19,283 nucleotides of DNA, taken from NCBI GenBank assembly GCA_964575575.1, contig CAZNQQ010000014.1:1-19283 (forward strand), written 5' to 3'. Positions 7,833 through 14,573 of the stretch are shown here, piece after piece (the first letter of the stretch is position 1; each line of letters opens with the position of its first letter). The position numbers and the translations under genes are program-made. The notes below the pieces were generated by a model that saw only the letters and a list, made by a program, of their open reading frames with translations, was not told where the DNA came from and did not search any database. This DNA is from UBA2163 sp964575575. Lineage in GTDB: Bacteria > Patescibacteriota > Minisyncoccia > Phycocordibacterales > UBA2163.

Positions 7833-7875
7833 AAGGTCTTTCCTCGCGAAACGAAGTGGAGAGAGGAGGGACCTT
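7833..7875 (-). terminator. Terminator-like hairpin after dksA-like gene
   Basis: A 13-bp stem (two G-U pairs, arms 7833-7845 and 7863-7875) with a 17-nt loop starts 9 nt past the dksA-like stop codon. Only a short TTTT follows on the minus strand, so termination may be weak or partial. Confidence 0.55.
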
Positions 7876-7884
7876 GAGGAGCGT

Positions 7885-8256
7885 TTACTCGTCTGGACCG
7901 AGGTGTTCTGCACAAGTTTTTGCTGCAGGGTTTGCTTCAAGTCGAGCGACTGGTATCTGCTCTCCTGTGTCTTCGCAAATTCCGTACTTACCGTCTTCGA
8001 TTTTCTTAAGAGCTTCTTTTACATTGTTGAATCTGATCTCAAGTTCTTTAACTAATGCTGTGTTTTTCTCAAATCCTTCTATTCTGTCTGCTACTTCGTT
8101 CTTGTCCGCCTCAAGTGTGTCCATATTGGCAGGGATTGGCTCCCAATCGTTAGGGTTTGAAGGGTTGATCCTTGCGATTTTTGAAAGCTCTCCTGTAAGA
8201 ACAGCGAGTTCTTCTTCAAGCTTTTCTTTAAAATGTTTTGTATCTATTGTTTCCAT
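7885..8256 (-). CDS. DksA/TraR-family protein with degenerate zinc finger
   Basis: 123 aa from the ATG at 8256. A GTG three codons upstream is also open. A long N-terminal coiled-coil-like helical region (about 8-85) is followed by the DksA/TraR C-terminal signature YGICEDTGEQIP ... RLEANPAAKTCAEH. Family members bind the RNA polymerase secondary channel and modulate transcription, often with ppGpp. The usual C-x2-C ... C-x2-C zinc site is reduced to CEDT ... CAEH, so only two cysteines remain and zinc binding is doubtful or uses Asp/His. The start is preceded by TGATATTAT 9 nt upstream and no SD. yifB follows on the same strand. Confidence 0.88.
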   Translation of the reverse strand: METIDTKHFKEKLEEELAVLTGELSKIARINPSNPNDWEPIPANMDTLEADKNEVADRIEGFEKNTALVKELEIRFNNVKEALKKIEDGKYGICEDTGEQIPVARLEANPAAKTCAEHLGPDE

Positions 8257-8265
8257 AATACACAC

Positions 8266-8274
8266 ATAATATCA
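8266..8274 (-). promoter_or_regulatory. Extended -10 of dksA-like gene
   Basis: Minus-strand TGATATTAT ends 9 nt before the ATG at 8256. A start at the GTG (8265) would be directly adjacent to it, which favours the ATG. Confidence 0.4.
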
Positions 8275-8297
8275 GTAAATTTTGAATAACTCAACAA

Positions 8298-9473
8298 CTA
8301 CCTGATAGTCCTAGAAGACGTTAATCTTGTGAGAATTTCACCAAAAGTGCTTTCGTTTGTGGTTATAACAATAGTGTTCTTGTCTACAAATGAATATATA
8401 AGTACCGTGTTACCATTTGCATCTTTTAGTATACGTGTGTCTTTGTTTTTTATAACCAAATCATTAAATGTAAGGGCTTTTAAGTCTTCAGTCGTCGTTG
8501 TGGCGGTTTTTACAGGTACAACAGTGCTCTCTACCTGATCAAAAAACGGTGACAAGTCTTGTTTGATATACCTCTCCCACTCAAGCATTCCTACAAAAGC
8601 GTTTTCGTAAAAGTTGGTTTTTAATATTATAAATGGCTGGTTTCCGTCAAACACATGTACCCCAATCATAAAGTCTCTAGCAAGAGAACGTAAAAACGAC
8701 GTTGGTATTTGTACGTCTATTAGATTTAGAAAATTATTTGCACTAATTAGCGTTCTTTTTTCAACACCTTCTTCATCTATGAAAGATTCTGTCAAAAAAA
8801 TATTTTCAATACGTCCTATGGAAAGCTGTGTCCTGTCTCTGATTGCTGCAAGTTCGTTTATTGCCTGTCTTCTTGATAGATCAGTTACGTTGAACTCCAA
8901 ATCATTGTCGGCAAATATTATAGTTTGTATTTTTGAACCCAGTGTAGTTGTATCAATATTGCTTTTACCGTAAAAATAGAAAACTGACCCAATGCCCAAA
9001 ACGATCAGTATCGTACTTAGGACAATAATCCCAACTCTTTTCCTGAAATCATTTTTAGATGCTTTGCTTGTGCTTGATTCAGGTTTTGGCCCATCTTTAC
9101 TGTAACGTTTTTCGCTTTCAGCTGCTGCCATACCAACCAAAGAACCCTTTCTTGTACCCATAACACTAGCAAGGTCTTCTTTGTATGTGCGTAGTGGTTT
9201 TAACTTACTCACTTCACTAGGAGCGCCTGCCTGTTGCGGTTGCGGTTCTGGTATTGGCTCTGGCTTAGGTTCTGGTTGTTTAGGTAGTTCTGGCTGTTCT
9301 ATTGGTTTTGGTTCGGGTTTTATTTCTGGTTCTGGTACTGGTTTCTGTGGAGGAGCTTCAGCAGAGATTCGTTGTGTTGTTTCGTTGGGGTCGGTAACCT
9401 CAACGCCCGGCAGATTGTCCGGAACATTGTTTTGTGGTTGAGAATTTTTAGAATTTAAATTGTCTTCCGCCAT
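8298..9473 (-). CDS. Pro-rich single-pass membrane protein, unknown function
   Basis: 391 aa, not recognised. The N-terminal 145 residues are hydrophilic and presumably cytoplasmic. They include a Pro/Glu/Lys/Gln tract at about 40-82 (PEPEIKPEPKP-like), typical of an extended spacer. One membrane helix follows at about 147-168 (GIIVLSTILIVLGIGSVFYFY), flanked by KNDFRKR, which predicts N-in/C-out topology. The C-terminal 220 residues form a soluble extracytoplasmic alpha/beta domain without a catalytic motif I can name. The start has TGTTAGAAT 7 nt upstream and no SD. It sits between the NYN gene and the dksA-like gene on the same strand. A cell-envelope role is only a guess from topology. 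Confidence 0.85.
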   Translation of the reverse strand: MAEDNLNSKNSQPQNNVPDNLPGVEVTDPNETTQRISAEAPPQKPVPEPEIKPEPKPIEQPELPKQPEPKPEPIPEPQPQQAGAPSEVSKLKPLRTYKEDLASVMGTRKGSLVGMAAAESEKRYSKDGPKPESSTSKASKNDFRKRVGIIVLSTILIVLGIGSVFYFYGKSNIDTTTLGSKIQTIIFADNDLEFNVTDLSRRQAINELAAIRDRTQLSIGRIENIFLTESFIDEEGVEKRTLISANNFLNLIDVQIPTSFLRSLARDFMIGVHVFDGNQPFIILKTNFYENAFVGMLEWERYIKQDLSPFFDQVESTVVPVKTATTTTEDLKALTFNDLVIKNKDTRILKDANGNTVLIYSFVDKNTIVITTNESTFGEILTRLTSSRTIR

Positions 9474-9480
9474 TAAACTT

Positions 9481-9489
9481 ATTCTAACA
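9481..9489 (-). promoter_or_regulatory. Extended -10 of the 391-aa gene
   Basis: Minus-strand TGTTAGAAT ends exactly 7 nt before the ATG at 9473. No SD and no clear -35 are visible. Confidence 0.45.
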
Positions 9490-9511
9490 AACTACGTATG
9501 TTTTTCATATA

Positions 9512-10030
9512 CTAACGCCCCCTATATCCCATCAGATATCTTTTTGGGTTATCAGACATATCGATAAAGTCGTCTGCTGCTTCTTTGAGTTTACCTGAAG
9601 ATGATTTGCCAAATGAGATCACCTCTACCTGACATCCTTCTTTCATTTTTAGGTATTCAACAAGTGGTATAAAGTCTCCGTCTCCTGTGGCTAGTATTAC
9701 AGCGTCAAGCTTTGCTGCCATAGAAACCGCGTCTATAGCGATACCTACGTCCCAGTCTGCCTTTTTGGCACCACCAAAGAACACCTGTAGTTCTTTACTC
9801 TTGATCTCAATACCAAGCTTACCCATGGCTTCAAAAAAGCTATTTTCTTCTCCTGATTCGGTAGTTACAACGTATGCACTTGCGCGAATAAGATCGCGAC
9901 CTGCTAGTGCGTCTTTTATAACATTACCGAAGTTTACTTTTGATTTATATAAATTTTTAGCGCTGTGGTAAAGGTTTTGTGTGTCTATGAAAATACCTAC
10001 ACGCTGGTTTTTGTGTTTTATAACTGACAT
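9512..10030 (-). CDS. NYN-domain (LabA/DUF88-like) putative ribonuclease
   Basis: 172 aa, the size of a stand-alone NYN/PIN-like domain protein. Conserved acidic positions are visible in GIFIDTQNLYHSA (about 12-24), DWDVGIAIDA (about 91-100) and ATGDGDFIPLVEYLK (about 112-126), matching the metal-binding Asp set of the LabA/Vpa0982 family. Such proteins are thought to cleave RNA; the substrate here is unknown. It begins 28 nt after the rpsO stop on the same strand, so co-transcription with S15 is likely, although TATATT lies 6 nt before its ATG. The C-terminus (KRYLMGYRGR) is basic. Confidence 0.9.
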   Translation of the reverse strand: MSVIKHKNQRVGIFIDTQNLYHSAKNLYKSKVNFGNVIKDALAGRDLIRASAYVVTTESGEENSFFEAMGKLGIEIKSKELQVFFGGAKKADWDVGIAIDAVSMAAKLDAVILATGDGDFIPLVEYLKMKEGCQVEVISFGKSSSGKLKEAADDFIDMSDNPKRYLMGYRGR

Positions 10031-10058
10031 ATTAAAAATATATTAAATTGTAAAATTG

Positions 10059-10325
10059 CTACTTCTTCAAGCCCAATTTTTTTATAATGGAGCTGTATCG
10101 CTTTTTGTCCTTTTTCTCTAGATACTTAAGGTGTGTTCTACGAGCTGCAACCATACTTAAAAGCCCACGACGTGGGTGTTTGTCTTTGTTGTTTTTCTTG
10201 AGATGTTTTGTAAGTTCAGTGATTCGTTTTGTAAGTATAGAAACCTGCACCTCTGGAGATCCAGTGTCTTTGTCGTGAACTTGTGTCTCTTTTATTGATT
10301 TTTCCTTCTTTTTCTTTGTAAGCAT
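10059..10325 (-). CDS. rpsO: 30S ribosomal protein S15
   Basis: 88 aa, usual length for S15, which binds 16S rRNA in the platform and nucleates S6/S18 assembly. The signature runs from DTGSPEVQVSILTKRI through KDKHPRRGLL and RRTHLKYL to the basic C-terminus. A Lys-rich N-terminus (MLTKKKKEK) is slightly unusual. The promoter is tight behind the terminator of the upstream 56-aa gene: TGGTATGAT ends 9 nt before the ATG, with only a weak AGG in front of the start. In many bacteria S15 represses its own translation through a leader structure. Here the leader would be about 2-3 nt, so that mechanism seems unlikely. The NYN gene follows. Confidence 0.97.
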   Translation of the reverse strand: MLTKKKKEKSIKETQVHDKDTGSPEVQVSILTKRITELTKHLKKNNKDKHPRRGLLSMVAARRTHLKYLEKKDKKRYSSIIKKLGLKK

Positions 10326-10334
10326 AACCTACAT

Positions 10335-10343
10335 ATCATACCA
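10335..10343 (-). promoter_or_regulatory. Extended -10 of rpsO
   Basis: Minus-strand TGGTATGAT ends 9 nt before the rpsO ATG and touches the T-tract of the terminator of the 56-aa gene, so a terminator and a promoter are packed together. Confidence 0.4.
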
Positions 10344-10385
10344 AAAAATTAAGCCTAGCGCAAGTACTGTGTCTGCGCTAGGCTT
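10343..10385 (-). terminator. Intrinsic terminator of the 56-aa gene
   Basis: A perfect 12-bp stem AAGCCTAGCGCA/TGCGCTAGGCTT (10351-10362 with 10374-10385), 11-nt loop, followed on the minus strand by AATTTTTT. It lies 32 nt past the TAG of the gene at 10418-10588. Confidence 0.85.
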
Positions 10386-10417
10386 AGGCCTAAATTTAGA
10401 GGCTATAAGTTAAAAAT

Positions 10418-10588
10418 CTAACAATCTCTTTTTTGTCTTTTCCATCTTACTTTCTTCTCACGAATAATGTAGCTTTGTATGGCGAAATTTCTAAGTCGGC
10501 CATTTGAGCCGTACTTACGCGATATATCGTCTATAAAAATCGCTGGTATATCAACCAATTTTCTAAAGATGAACACTATCCTTCTCAT
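10418..10588 (-). CDS. Small basic protein (56 aa), unknown
   Basis: Unrecognised short gene with a complete expression unit. TTGACA-17 bp-TATTCT is followed by a leader of about 42 nt, an SD (AAAGGGGA, 4 nt before the ATG), 56 codons, a TAG and a strong terminator. The protein begins MRRIVFIFRKLVDIPAIFID and ends in a very basic tail (REKKVRWKRQKRDC). It has no membrane helix long enough to be sure of. The basic charge would suit nucleic-acid or ribosome binding, but this is a guess. It is divergent from xerC/D. The -35 region is identical over 13 bp to that of the gene at 1-145, suggesting shared control. An overlapping plus-strand frame at 10479-10721 is judged a shadow. Confidence 0.7.
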   Translation of the reverse strand: MRRIVFIFRKLVDIPAIFIDDISRKYGSNGRLRNFAIQSYIIREKKVRWKRQKRDC

Positions 10589-10636
10589 ATTTCCCCTTTC
10601 AATATGTAGTTGTAAATGTGCACAAATTCAACCCAC

Positions 10637-10665
10637 AGAATACAATTCTATAGGTAGTATGTCAA
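10637..10665 (-). promoter_or_regulatory. Promoter of the 56-aa gene
   Basis: Minus-strand TTGACA (10660-10665), 17-bp spacer, TATTCT (10637-10642). It is among the best sigma70-type promoters in the window. Confidence 0.8.
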
Positions 10666-10687
10666 CTCTTTCTCAAACACACCATAC

Positions 10688-10696
10688 TGCTACAAT
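10688..10696 (+). promoter_or_regulatory. Extended -10 of xerC/D
   Basis: TGCTACAAT ends 8 nt before the ATG at 10705; there is no -35 match and no SD. It lies back-to-back with the promoter of the 56-aa gene. Confidence 0.45.
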
Positions 10697-10704
10697 ATAC
10701 TTAT

Positions 10705-11634
10705 ATGTCGCAAAATATTAATAAACTAAAGAGAGAGTTTCTTGAATACCTTGAGATAGAGAAAGGCAGGAGCCTTAAGACTATAGAGAATTACGACAGA
10801 TACCTCTCTCGCTTTATTGATTTCACTAAAATCAAGTCGCCCAAAAGTATTACTGACGACGTGGTTCGTATGTTTCGCCTTTGGCTCAATCGCCAAGAAA
10901 GCGGTGTCGTTACAGAGGGTGTAAACGACACATTAAAGAAAAAGACTCAGAATTATTATCTGATAGCACTTCGAGCTTTCTTGAAATTCTTACGCAAGCG
11001 TGAGATAGAATCTCTCTCGCCAGAGCGTATAGAACTTGCTAAAGTTGCAGAAAGAGATCTTGATCTTATATCTTCAGATGATCTTGAAAGGCTTTTGTCC
11101 GCACCAGAGGGCGACACAGTAAAAGATTTACGCGACAAAGCTATGCTTGAACTGCTTTTCTCTACAGGGCTCCGCGTGTCAGAACTTTGCTCGCTCAACA
11201 ATGACATCGATTTAAAAAGGGATGAGTTTTCAGTGCGCGGAAAGGGAGAGAAAGTGCGAGTTGTGTTTCTCTCTGACACAGCGCGAGGTGCTATAAAGGA
11301 TTATCTTAAAGAACGTAAAGATATGGACGAAGCAATGTTCGTTCAGTTTGGTAAAAACACTGCCAATGTCAAATCCCTACGACTTTCCACCCGCTCCGTT
11401 GAACGAATCGTAAAGCAGTATGCTATAAAAGCGGGCATCTCTAAAAAAGTTACTCCGCATATTGTAAGACACAGCTTTGCAACAGATCTTCTTCAAAACG
11501 GTGCAGATCTACGCTCTGTACAAGCGCTACTCGGTCATGCAAACATAGCAACCACACAAGTTTACACACACGTCACCGACAAACACCTACGTGACATACA
11601 CAAAACCTTTCATGGTAAGGGGCGTAAGAAATAA
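10705..11634 (+). CDS. xerC: XerC/XerD-type tyrosine recombinase
   Basis: 309 aa, normal for chromosomal Xer recombinases, which resolve chromosome dimers at dif. The SAM-like N-terminal domain (about 5-105) is followed by the catalytic domain with R157 (STGLRVSEL), K180 (RGKGEKVR), the H252-x2-R255 pair (HIVRH), H278 (LLGHAN) and the Y287 nucleophile (TQVYTHV). All six catalytic positions are present. It probably starts an operon with exodeoxyribonuclease III, 4 nt downstream. No phage or integron context and no attachment repeats were seen around it, which favours a housekeeping Xer over an integrase. Whether it is XerC, XerD or a single XerH/XerS-like enzyme cannot be told from this window. 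Confidence 0.93.
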   Translation: MSQNINKLKREFLEYLEIEKGRSLKTIENYDRYLSRFIDFTKIKSPKSITDDVVRMFRLWLNRQESGVVTEGVNDTLKKKTQNYYLIALRAFLKFLRKREIESLSPERIELAKVAERDLDLISSDDLERLLSAPEGDTVKDLRDKAMLELLFSTGLRVSELCSLNNDIDLKRDEFSVRGKGEKVRVVFLSDTARGAIKDYLKERKDMDEAMFVQFGKNTANVKSLRLSTRSVERIVKQYAIKAGISKKVTPHIVRHSFATDLLQNGADLRSVQALLGHANIATTQVYTHVTDKHLRDIHKTFHGKGRKK

Positions 11635-11638
11635 AAAT

Positions 11639-12406
11639 ATGAAAATACTATCTTGGAACGTAAACGGCCTACGGGCAGTACATAAAAAAGAAAGCTGGAA
11701 TGATTTCCTAGCAGAAAATCCAGATATTTTCTGCTTACAGGAAACTAAAGCTCATCCAGACCAACTTCCTGAAAATTTGCGCGAGACTGAAGGCTATTTT
11801 TCATACTTTGCTCACTCTGAAATCAAAAAGGGGTATTCAGGAGTTGCGATATATACAAAAACAGAACCAGAAAAGGTAGTTTACGGTATGGGAATAGAAA
11901 AGTTTGACCAAGAAGGACGACTTTTAACTTTATACTTTAAAAACTTTGTACTACTGACTGTGTACTTCCCTAACGGAGGCATGGGGCCAGAAAGATTGCA
12001 GTATAAGTTAGATTTCTACGACGCTTTCTTAGACTACATTGAGAAAATAAAAAAGTCAGGACATAAAATAATCTTCTGTGGTGACGTAAACACAGCACAC
12101 GAAGAGATAGACCTAGCAAGACCAAAAGCAAACGAAGACAACACCGGTTTCTTACCAATAGAGCGCGAATGGATAGACGAAGTAGTGCGTCATGGATACA
12201 TAGATACATTTAGATACAAAAATCCTAATAAAAAAGATGCGTATAGTTATTGGGATATGAAAACAAGGGCTCGTGACCGCAACGTCGGCTGGCGTCTGGA
12301 CTATTTTTTTATAAGTTCTGATTTACAAAGTAAATTAAAAACAGCCTTTATTCTTACAGACATTTATGGCTCTGACCACGCACCCACAGGCATAGAATTA
12401 CTCTAA
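11639..12406 (+). CDS. xth: Exodeoxyribonuclease III (AP endonuclease)
   Basis: 255 aa from the ATG at 11639, usual ExoIII size. It acts in base-excision repair as an AP endonuclease and 3'-5' exonuclease. Catalytic blocks of the EEP fold are visible: SWNVNG (5-10), QETK (34-37), the GDVN metal/base site, DLARPKANEDNTGF, GWRLDYF and the C-terminal SDHAP. The frame is open further upstream into xerC/D, but the family start MKILSWNVNGLR is unambiguous. It is translationally close to xerC/D (4-nt gap) and has no SD of its own, suggesting coupling. A 334-bp gene-free stretch follows. Confidence 0.95.
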   Translation: MKILSWNVNGLRAVHKKESWNDFLAENPDIFCLQETKAHPDQLPENLRETEGYFSYFAHSEIKKGYSGVAIYTKTEPEKVVYGMGIEKFDQEGRLLTLYFKNFVLLTVYFPNGGMGPERLQYKLDFYDAFLDYIEKIKKSGHKIIFCGDVNTAHEEIDLARPKANEDNTGFLPIEREWIDEVVRHGYIDTFRYKNPNKKDAYSYWDMKTRARDRNVGWRLDYFFISSDLQSKLKTAFILTDIYGSDHAPTGIELL

Positions 12407-12422
12407 AAGACATTTATATAAG

Positions 12423-12431
12423 TTATCCACA
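12423..12431 (+). promoter_or_regulatory. DnaA box
   Basis: TTATCCACA is a perfect match to the TTATNCACA consensus. It lies about 2.1 kb from the main cluster at 14535-14573. Confidence 0.5.
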
Positions 12432-12699
12432 GCTTTGTCCTTTACGTGTCTTTTATAGATGCTAATATTAAATCAGACCCCCTGTCCTTTAAACATTTTC
12501 ATAGTTTGGATTTAATAATATGTTTTGTAAGTATATAATTTCTTCAACTTTATAAAACATCTGTGTAAAAGAGATATTGATACATGCATAGGTATTAGAC
12601 AAATCACAAACTAGGCTTTCTTTCTCTTTTGTGACTTCCCCGGTCACAACCCCCTTCTCCTAAGCATCTGTATAGCAGCATTTTCATTTCGTATTTGTT

Positions 12700-12726
12700 A
12701 GTGCCATTATATAGGTGCTTTTTTTT
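12700..12726 (+). terminator. Plus-strand intrinsic terminator
   Basis: AGTGCC, 8-nt loop, GGTGCT, followed by a run of eight T (12719-12726). Two of the six pairs are G-U and work only in plus-strand RNA, so the structure has a direction. Confidence 0.65.
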
Positions 12727-12740
12727 GTTTTCCAAAAAAA

Positions 12741-14219
12741 CTATTGTACCCAATGCTTTCCTCTTAAGCCTGCGATCTCCTTTTCGTCTACCTCTTCTTT
12801 CTTGTCTTTACCCTTCTCTCCTAATCTCTTAAGCTCTTCTTCACTTAGTTTGATAAGCTTTTGAGCCTTTTCTTCAAGATATTTGGCAGTATTTAGCTTA
12901 GGGTCATCAAGCACCTCTTCTAGAAGCGCGTGTAGTATAAAGCCTATTTTAGGTCCCGCTGTTTCATGTGTAACATCCATAATCTTAGCGCCGTCTATCT
13001 TAAGCATTGTTACTGACACTGGGTCGCGCAAAGCCTCTTCTACCATTGATCTGTACTTTCTTAAGCGATACGGATTAGCTTTTGGTCGCCCCATACCTAT
13101 TCTGTCGCTCTCTCTTACGTCCATAAGGTGCCAAATGTTCTCTTCTCCTACGTTGCGTACCATTCTACGCACAGCAGAAAGTGTTATTTGCTCTGGATCA
13201 GAGAAAAACAAATGCCAACGCACTAATTTAACTATTTTTTCTGTTTGTTTTTTAGGAAACTTAAGTCTTTCTAGTAATTTCTTCGTCATTCTTCCTCCTA
13301 CTACATCATGACCATGAAACGTCCAGTCTTTCTTCTCGTCAGACCACCTACTAGTTGCTGGTTTTGCTATATCGTGGAACAAAGCTGATAGTCGTATCTC
13401 CAAAGGCCAACCTTTCTCTGCAGAATGCTTTACGGAACGTAGATTATGCTCCCAAACAGTAAAAGCATGGGCTTGGTTTTGTTTTGCATCGATACCTTCT
13501 TCAAGTTCAGGAACAACAAACTGTAAAACCCCCATTTCATGCGCTAATTCGAGCGCTTCCATAGGACTGTCCGACATAATTATACGTATAAACTCATCCC
13601 TGATTCGCTCTTTTGCTATTTTTTCTAGCATTTTAGCGTCTTTTTTTATAGCTTTTTTGGTATTTTCTTCTATTTTAAAGCCAAGTTCAGCTGAAATCCG
13701 TATTGCACGCAATATTCTAAGCGCATCTTCGCCAAAACGGACATCTGGGTCCCCTATTGCTCGTATGGTCTTATCTTCTATGTCTTTTTGGCCGTTGTGC
13801 AAATCAACAACTTGTCCTTTACTCTCATTGTACGCTATTGCATTGATTGTAAAGTCACGTCTTTTAAGATCGTGTTCGATAGAATCACTAAACTCCACAG
13901 AGTCTGGCCTTCTGGCATCTGAATATTCTGATTCTAGTCTATATGGAGTAACTTCCACTACTTTTAGTGTTTCGTCGTCTGTGTCGTCGTTTACTACCCC
14001 CACCGTACCGTATTCGTTATTATAATAAGTATTCTCAAAAAGCTTTTCTATCTCTTCTGGTTTTGCATTTGTTGTTATGTCCCAATCTTTAGGTAGTTTC
14101 CCTATTAATAGGTCTCTAACACAACCACCAACAATATAAGCCTCAAAACCAGCCTTTTCTAGCTCCCCTGTTACATGTGAAACCTCTTTTGGTATATTAA
14201 ATTTAGCAATTTTTGACAT
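12741..14219 (-). CDS. cca: CCA-adding tRNA nucleotidyltransferase with HD domain
   Basis: 492 aa from the ATG at 14219. It adds or repairs the 3' CCA of tRNAs. The class II nucleotidyltransferase head shows GGCVRD (31-36), DWD metal ligands (45-47) and RRDFTINA (120-127). The neck follows with EDALRILRAIRISAELGF. An HD phosphohydrolase domain lies at about 250-325, with H258, HD 282-283 and FHGHD. The C-terminal tail is Lys/Glu-rich. The poly(A) polymerase family is similar, but the context supports CCA addition: tRNA-Arg lies 20 nt upstream on the same strand, and no tRNA in the window encodes CCA. Two parS-like sites fall within the coding sequence (12960-12975, 14169-14184). Confidence 0.93.
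   Translation of the reverse strand: MSKIAKFNIPKEVSHVTGELEKAGFEAYIVGGCVRDLLIGKLPKDWDITTNAKPEEIEKLFENTYYNNEYGTVGVVNDDTDDETLKVVEVTPYRLESEYSDARRPDSVEFSDSIEHDLKRRDFTINAIAYNESKGQVVDLHNGQKDIEDKTIRAIGDPDVRFGEDALRILRAIRISAELGFKIEENTKKAIKKDAKMLEKIAKERIRDEFIRIIMSDSPMEALELAHEMGVLQFVVPELEEGIDAKQNQAHAFTVWEHNLRSVKHSAEKGWPLEIRLSALFHDIAKPATSRWSDEKKDWTFHGHDVVGGRMTKKLLERLKFPKKQTEKIVKLVRWHLFFSDPEQITLSAVRRMVRNVGEENIWHLMDVRESDRIGMGRPKANPYRLRKYRSMVEEALRDPVSVTMLKIDGAKIMDVTHETAGPKIGFILHALLEEVLDDPKLNTAKYLEEKAQKLIKLSEEELKRLGEKGKDKKEEVDEKEIAGLRGKHWVQ
12960..12975. promoter_or_regulatory. parS-like site within cca
   Basis: TGTTTCATGTGTAACA differs from the parS consensus TGTTTCACGTGAAACA at two positions. Confidence 0.45.
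14169..14184. promoter_or_regulatory. parS-like site at the start of cca
   Basis: TGTTACATGTGAAACC has three differences from consensus, one at the tolerated fifth position. Confidence 0.4.
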
Positions 14220-14238
14220 AAACTTTAATTTTAATCTG

Positions 14239-14310
14239 TGCACCCACCAGGACTCGAACCCAGAACGACTGTTCCGAAGACAGTTGTGATATCCATTTCA
14301 CCATGGGTGC
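14239..14310 (-). tRNA. tRNA-Arg (anticodon UCG)
   Basis: The cloverleaf folds fully: acceptor GCACCCA/TGGGTGC, D stem GTGA/TCAC, anticodon stem ACTGT/ACAGT with loop CTTCGGA (UCG at 34-36), T arm with TTCGAGT, discriminator A at 14239. CCA is not encoded. It is followed 20 nt later by cca on the same strand. TATAAT lies about 10 nt upstream of the 5' end. Confidence 0.93.
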
Positions 14311-14353
14311 ATGTTTATACATTATATAGTATTTAAAAGTAAAAACATAGATT

Positions 14354-14381
14354 TTGAAATAAAACAATAAAGAGATATAAT
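14354..14381 (+). promoter_or_regulatory. Promoter of tRNA-Gly(GCC)
   Basis: TTGAAA (14354-14359), 16-bp spacer, TATAAT (14376-14381). Predicted start about 3 nt before the tRNA. Confidence 0.7.
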
Positions 14382-14390
14382 AAAGACTTA

Positions 14391-14461
14391 GCGGGTATAG
14401 TTTAGTGGTAGAACACGTCCTTGCCAAGGATGAAACGAGAGTTCGATTCTCTCTATCCGCA
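14391..14461 (+). tRNA. tRNA-Gly (anticodon GCC)
   Basis: Acceptor GCGGGTA/TATCCGC, anticodon stem CGTCC/GGATG with loop TTGCCAA (GCC), T arm GAGAG-TTCGATT-CTCTC, discriminator A. CCA is not encoded. It is divergent from tRNA-Arg/cca and sits at the left edge of the origin-like segment. Confidence 0.95.
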
Positions 14462-14534
14462 CTAATTTCTCCAGAAAGTCCTTGATAACTTGTACTTTAA
14501 GTCTTTTAAATTTACACAGAAATAAAGCTATTTT

Positions 14535-14573
14535 TGTGAATAACTGTGGACAAAACTGTGGACATGTGTATAA
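14535..14573 (-). promoter_or_regulatory. DnaA-box cluster (4 boxes)
   Basis: On the plus strand: TGTGAATAA (14535), TGTGGACAA (14545), TGTGGACAT (14557), TGTGTATAA (14565). The outer two match the complement of TTATNCACA perfectly; the inner two have one and two mismatches. Spacings are 10, 12 and 8 bp. Confidence 0.7.

Larger units (their letters stand above)
12407..12740 (+). ncRNA. Gene-free stretch, possible 3' UTR or sRNA
   Basis: No ORF of interest in 334 bp. It contains a perfect DnaA box TTATCCACA (12423-12431), a possible -10 TATAAT (12534-12539, weak -35), a 7-bp hairpin TTGTGAC/GTCACAA (12629-12649) and a U-tract terminator at 12700-12726. Three C-rich single-stranded patches (at about 12478, 12638 and 12649) are striking in AT-rich DNA. 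The last, ACCCCCTTCTCCT, is partly complementary to an SD sequence. It could be an sRNA of about 180 nt or simply a long xth 3' UTR. Confidence 0.35.

Noticed and set aside
10479..10721. 80-aa plus-strand frame before xerC/D
   Set aside because: It overlaps the well-supported minus-strand 56-aa gene and its promoter, has no SD and would overlap the xerC/D start.
10705..11634. Mobile integrase / genomic island
   Set aside because: No att repeats, tRNA-disrupting junction or phage genes adjoin it; the linkage to xth and the normal length favour a housekeeping Xer.
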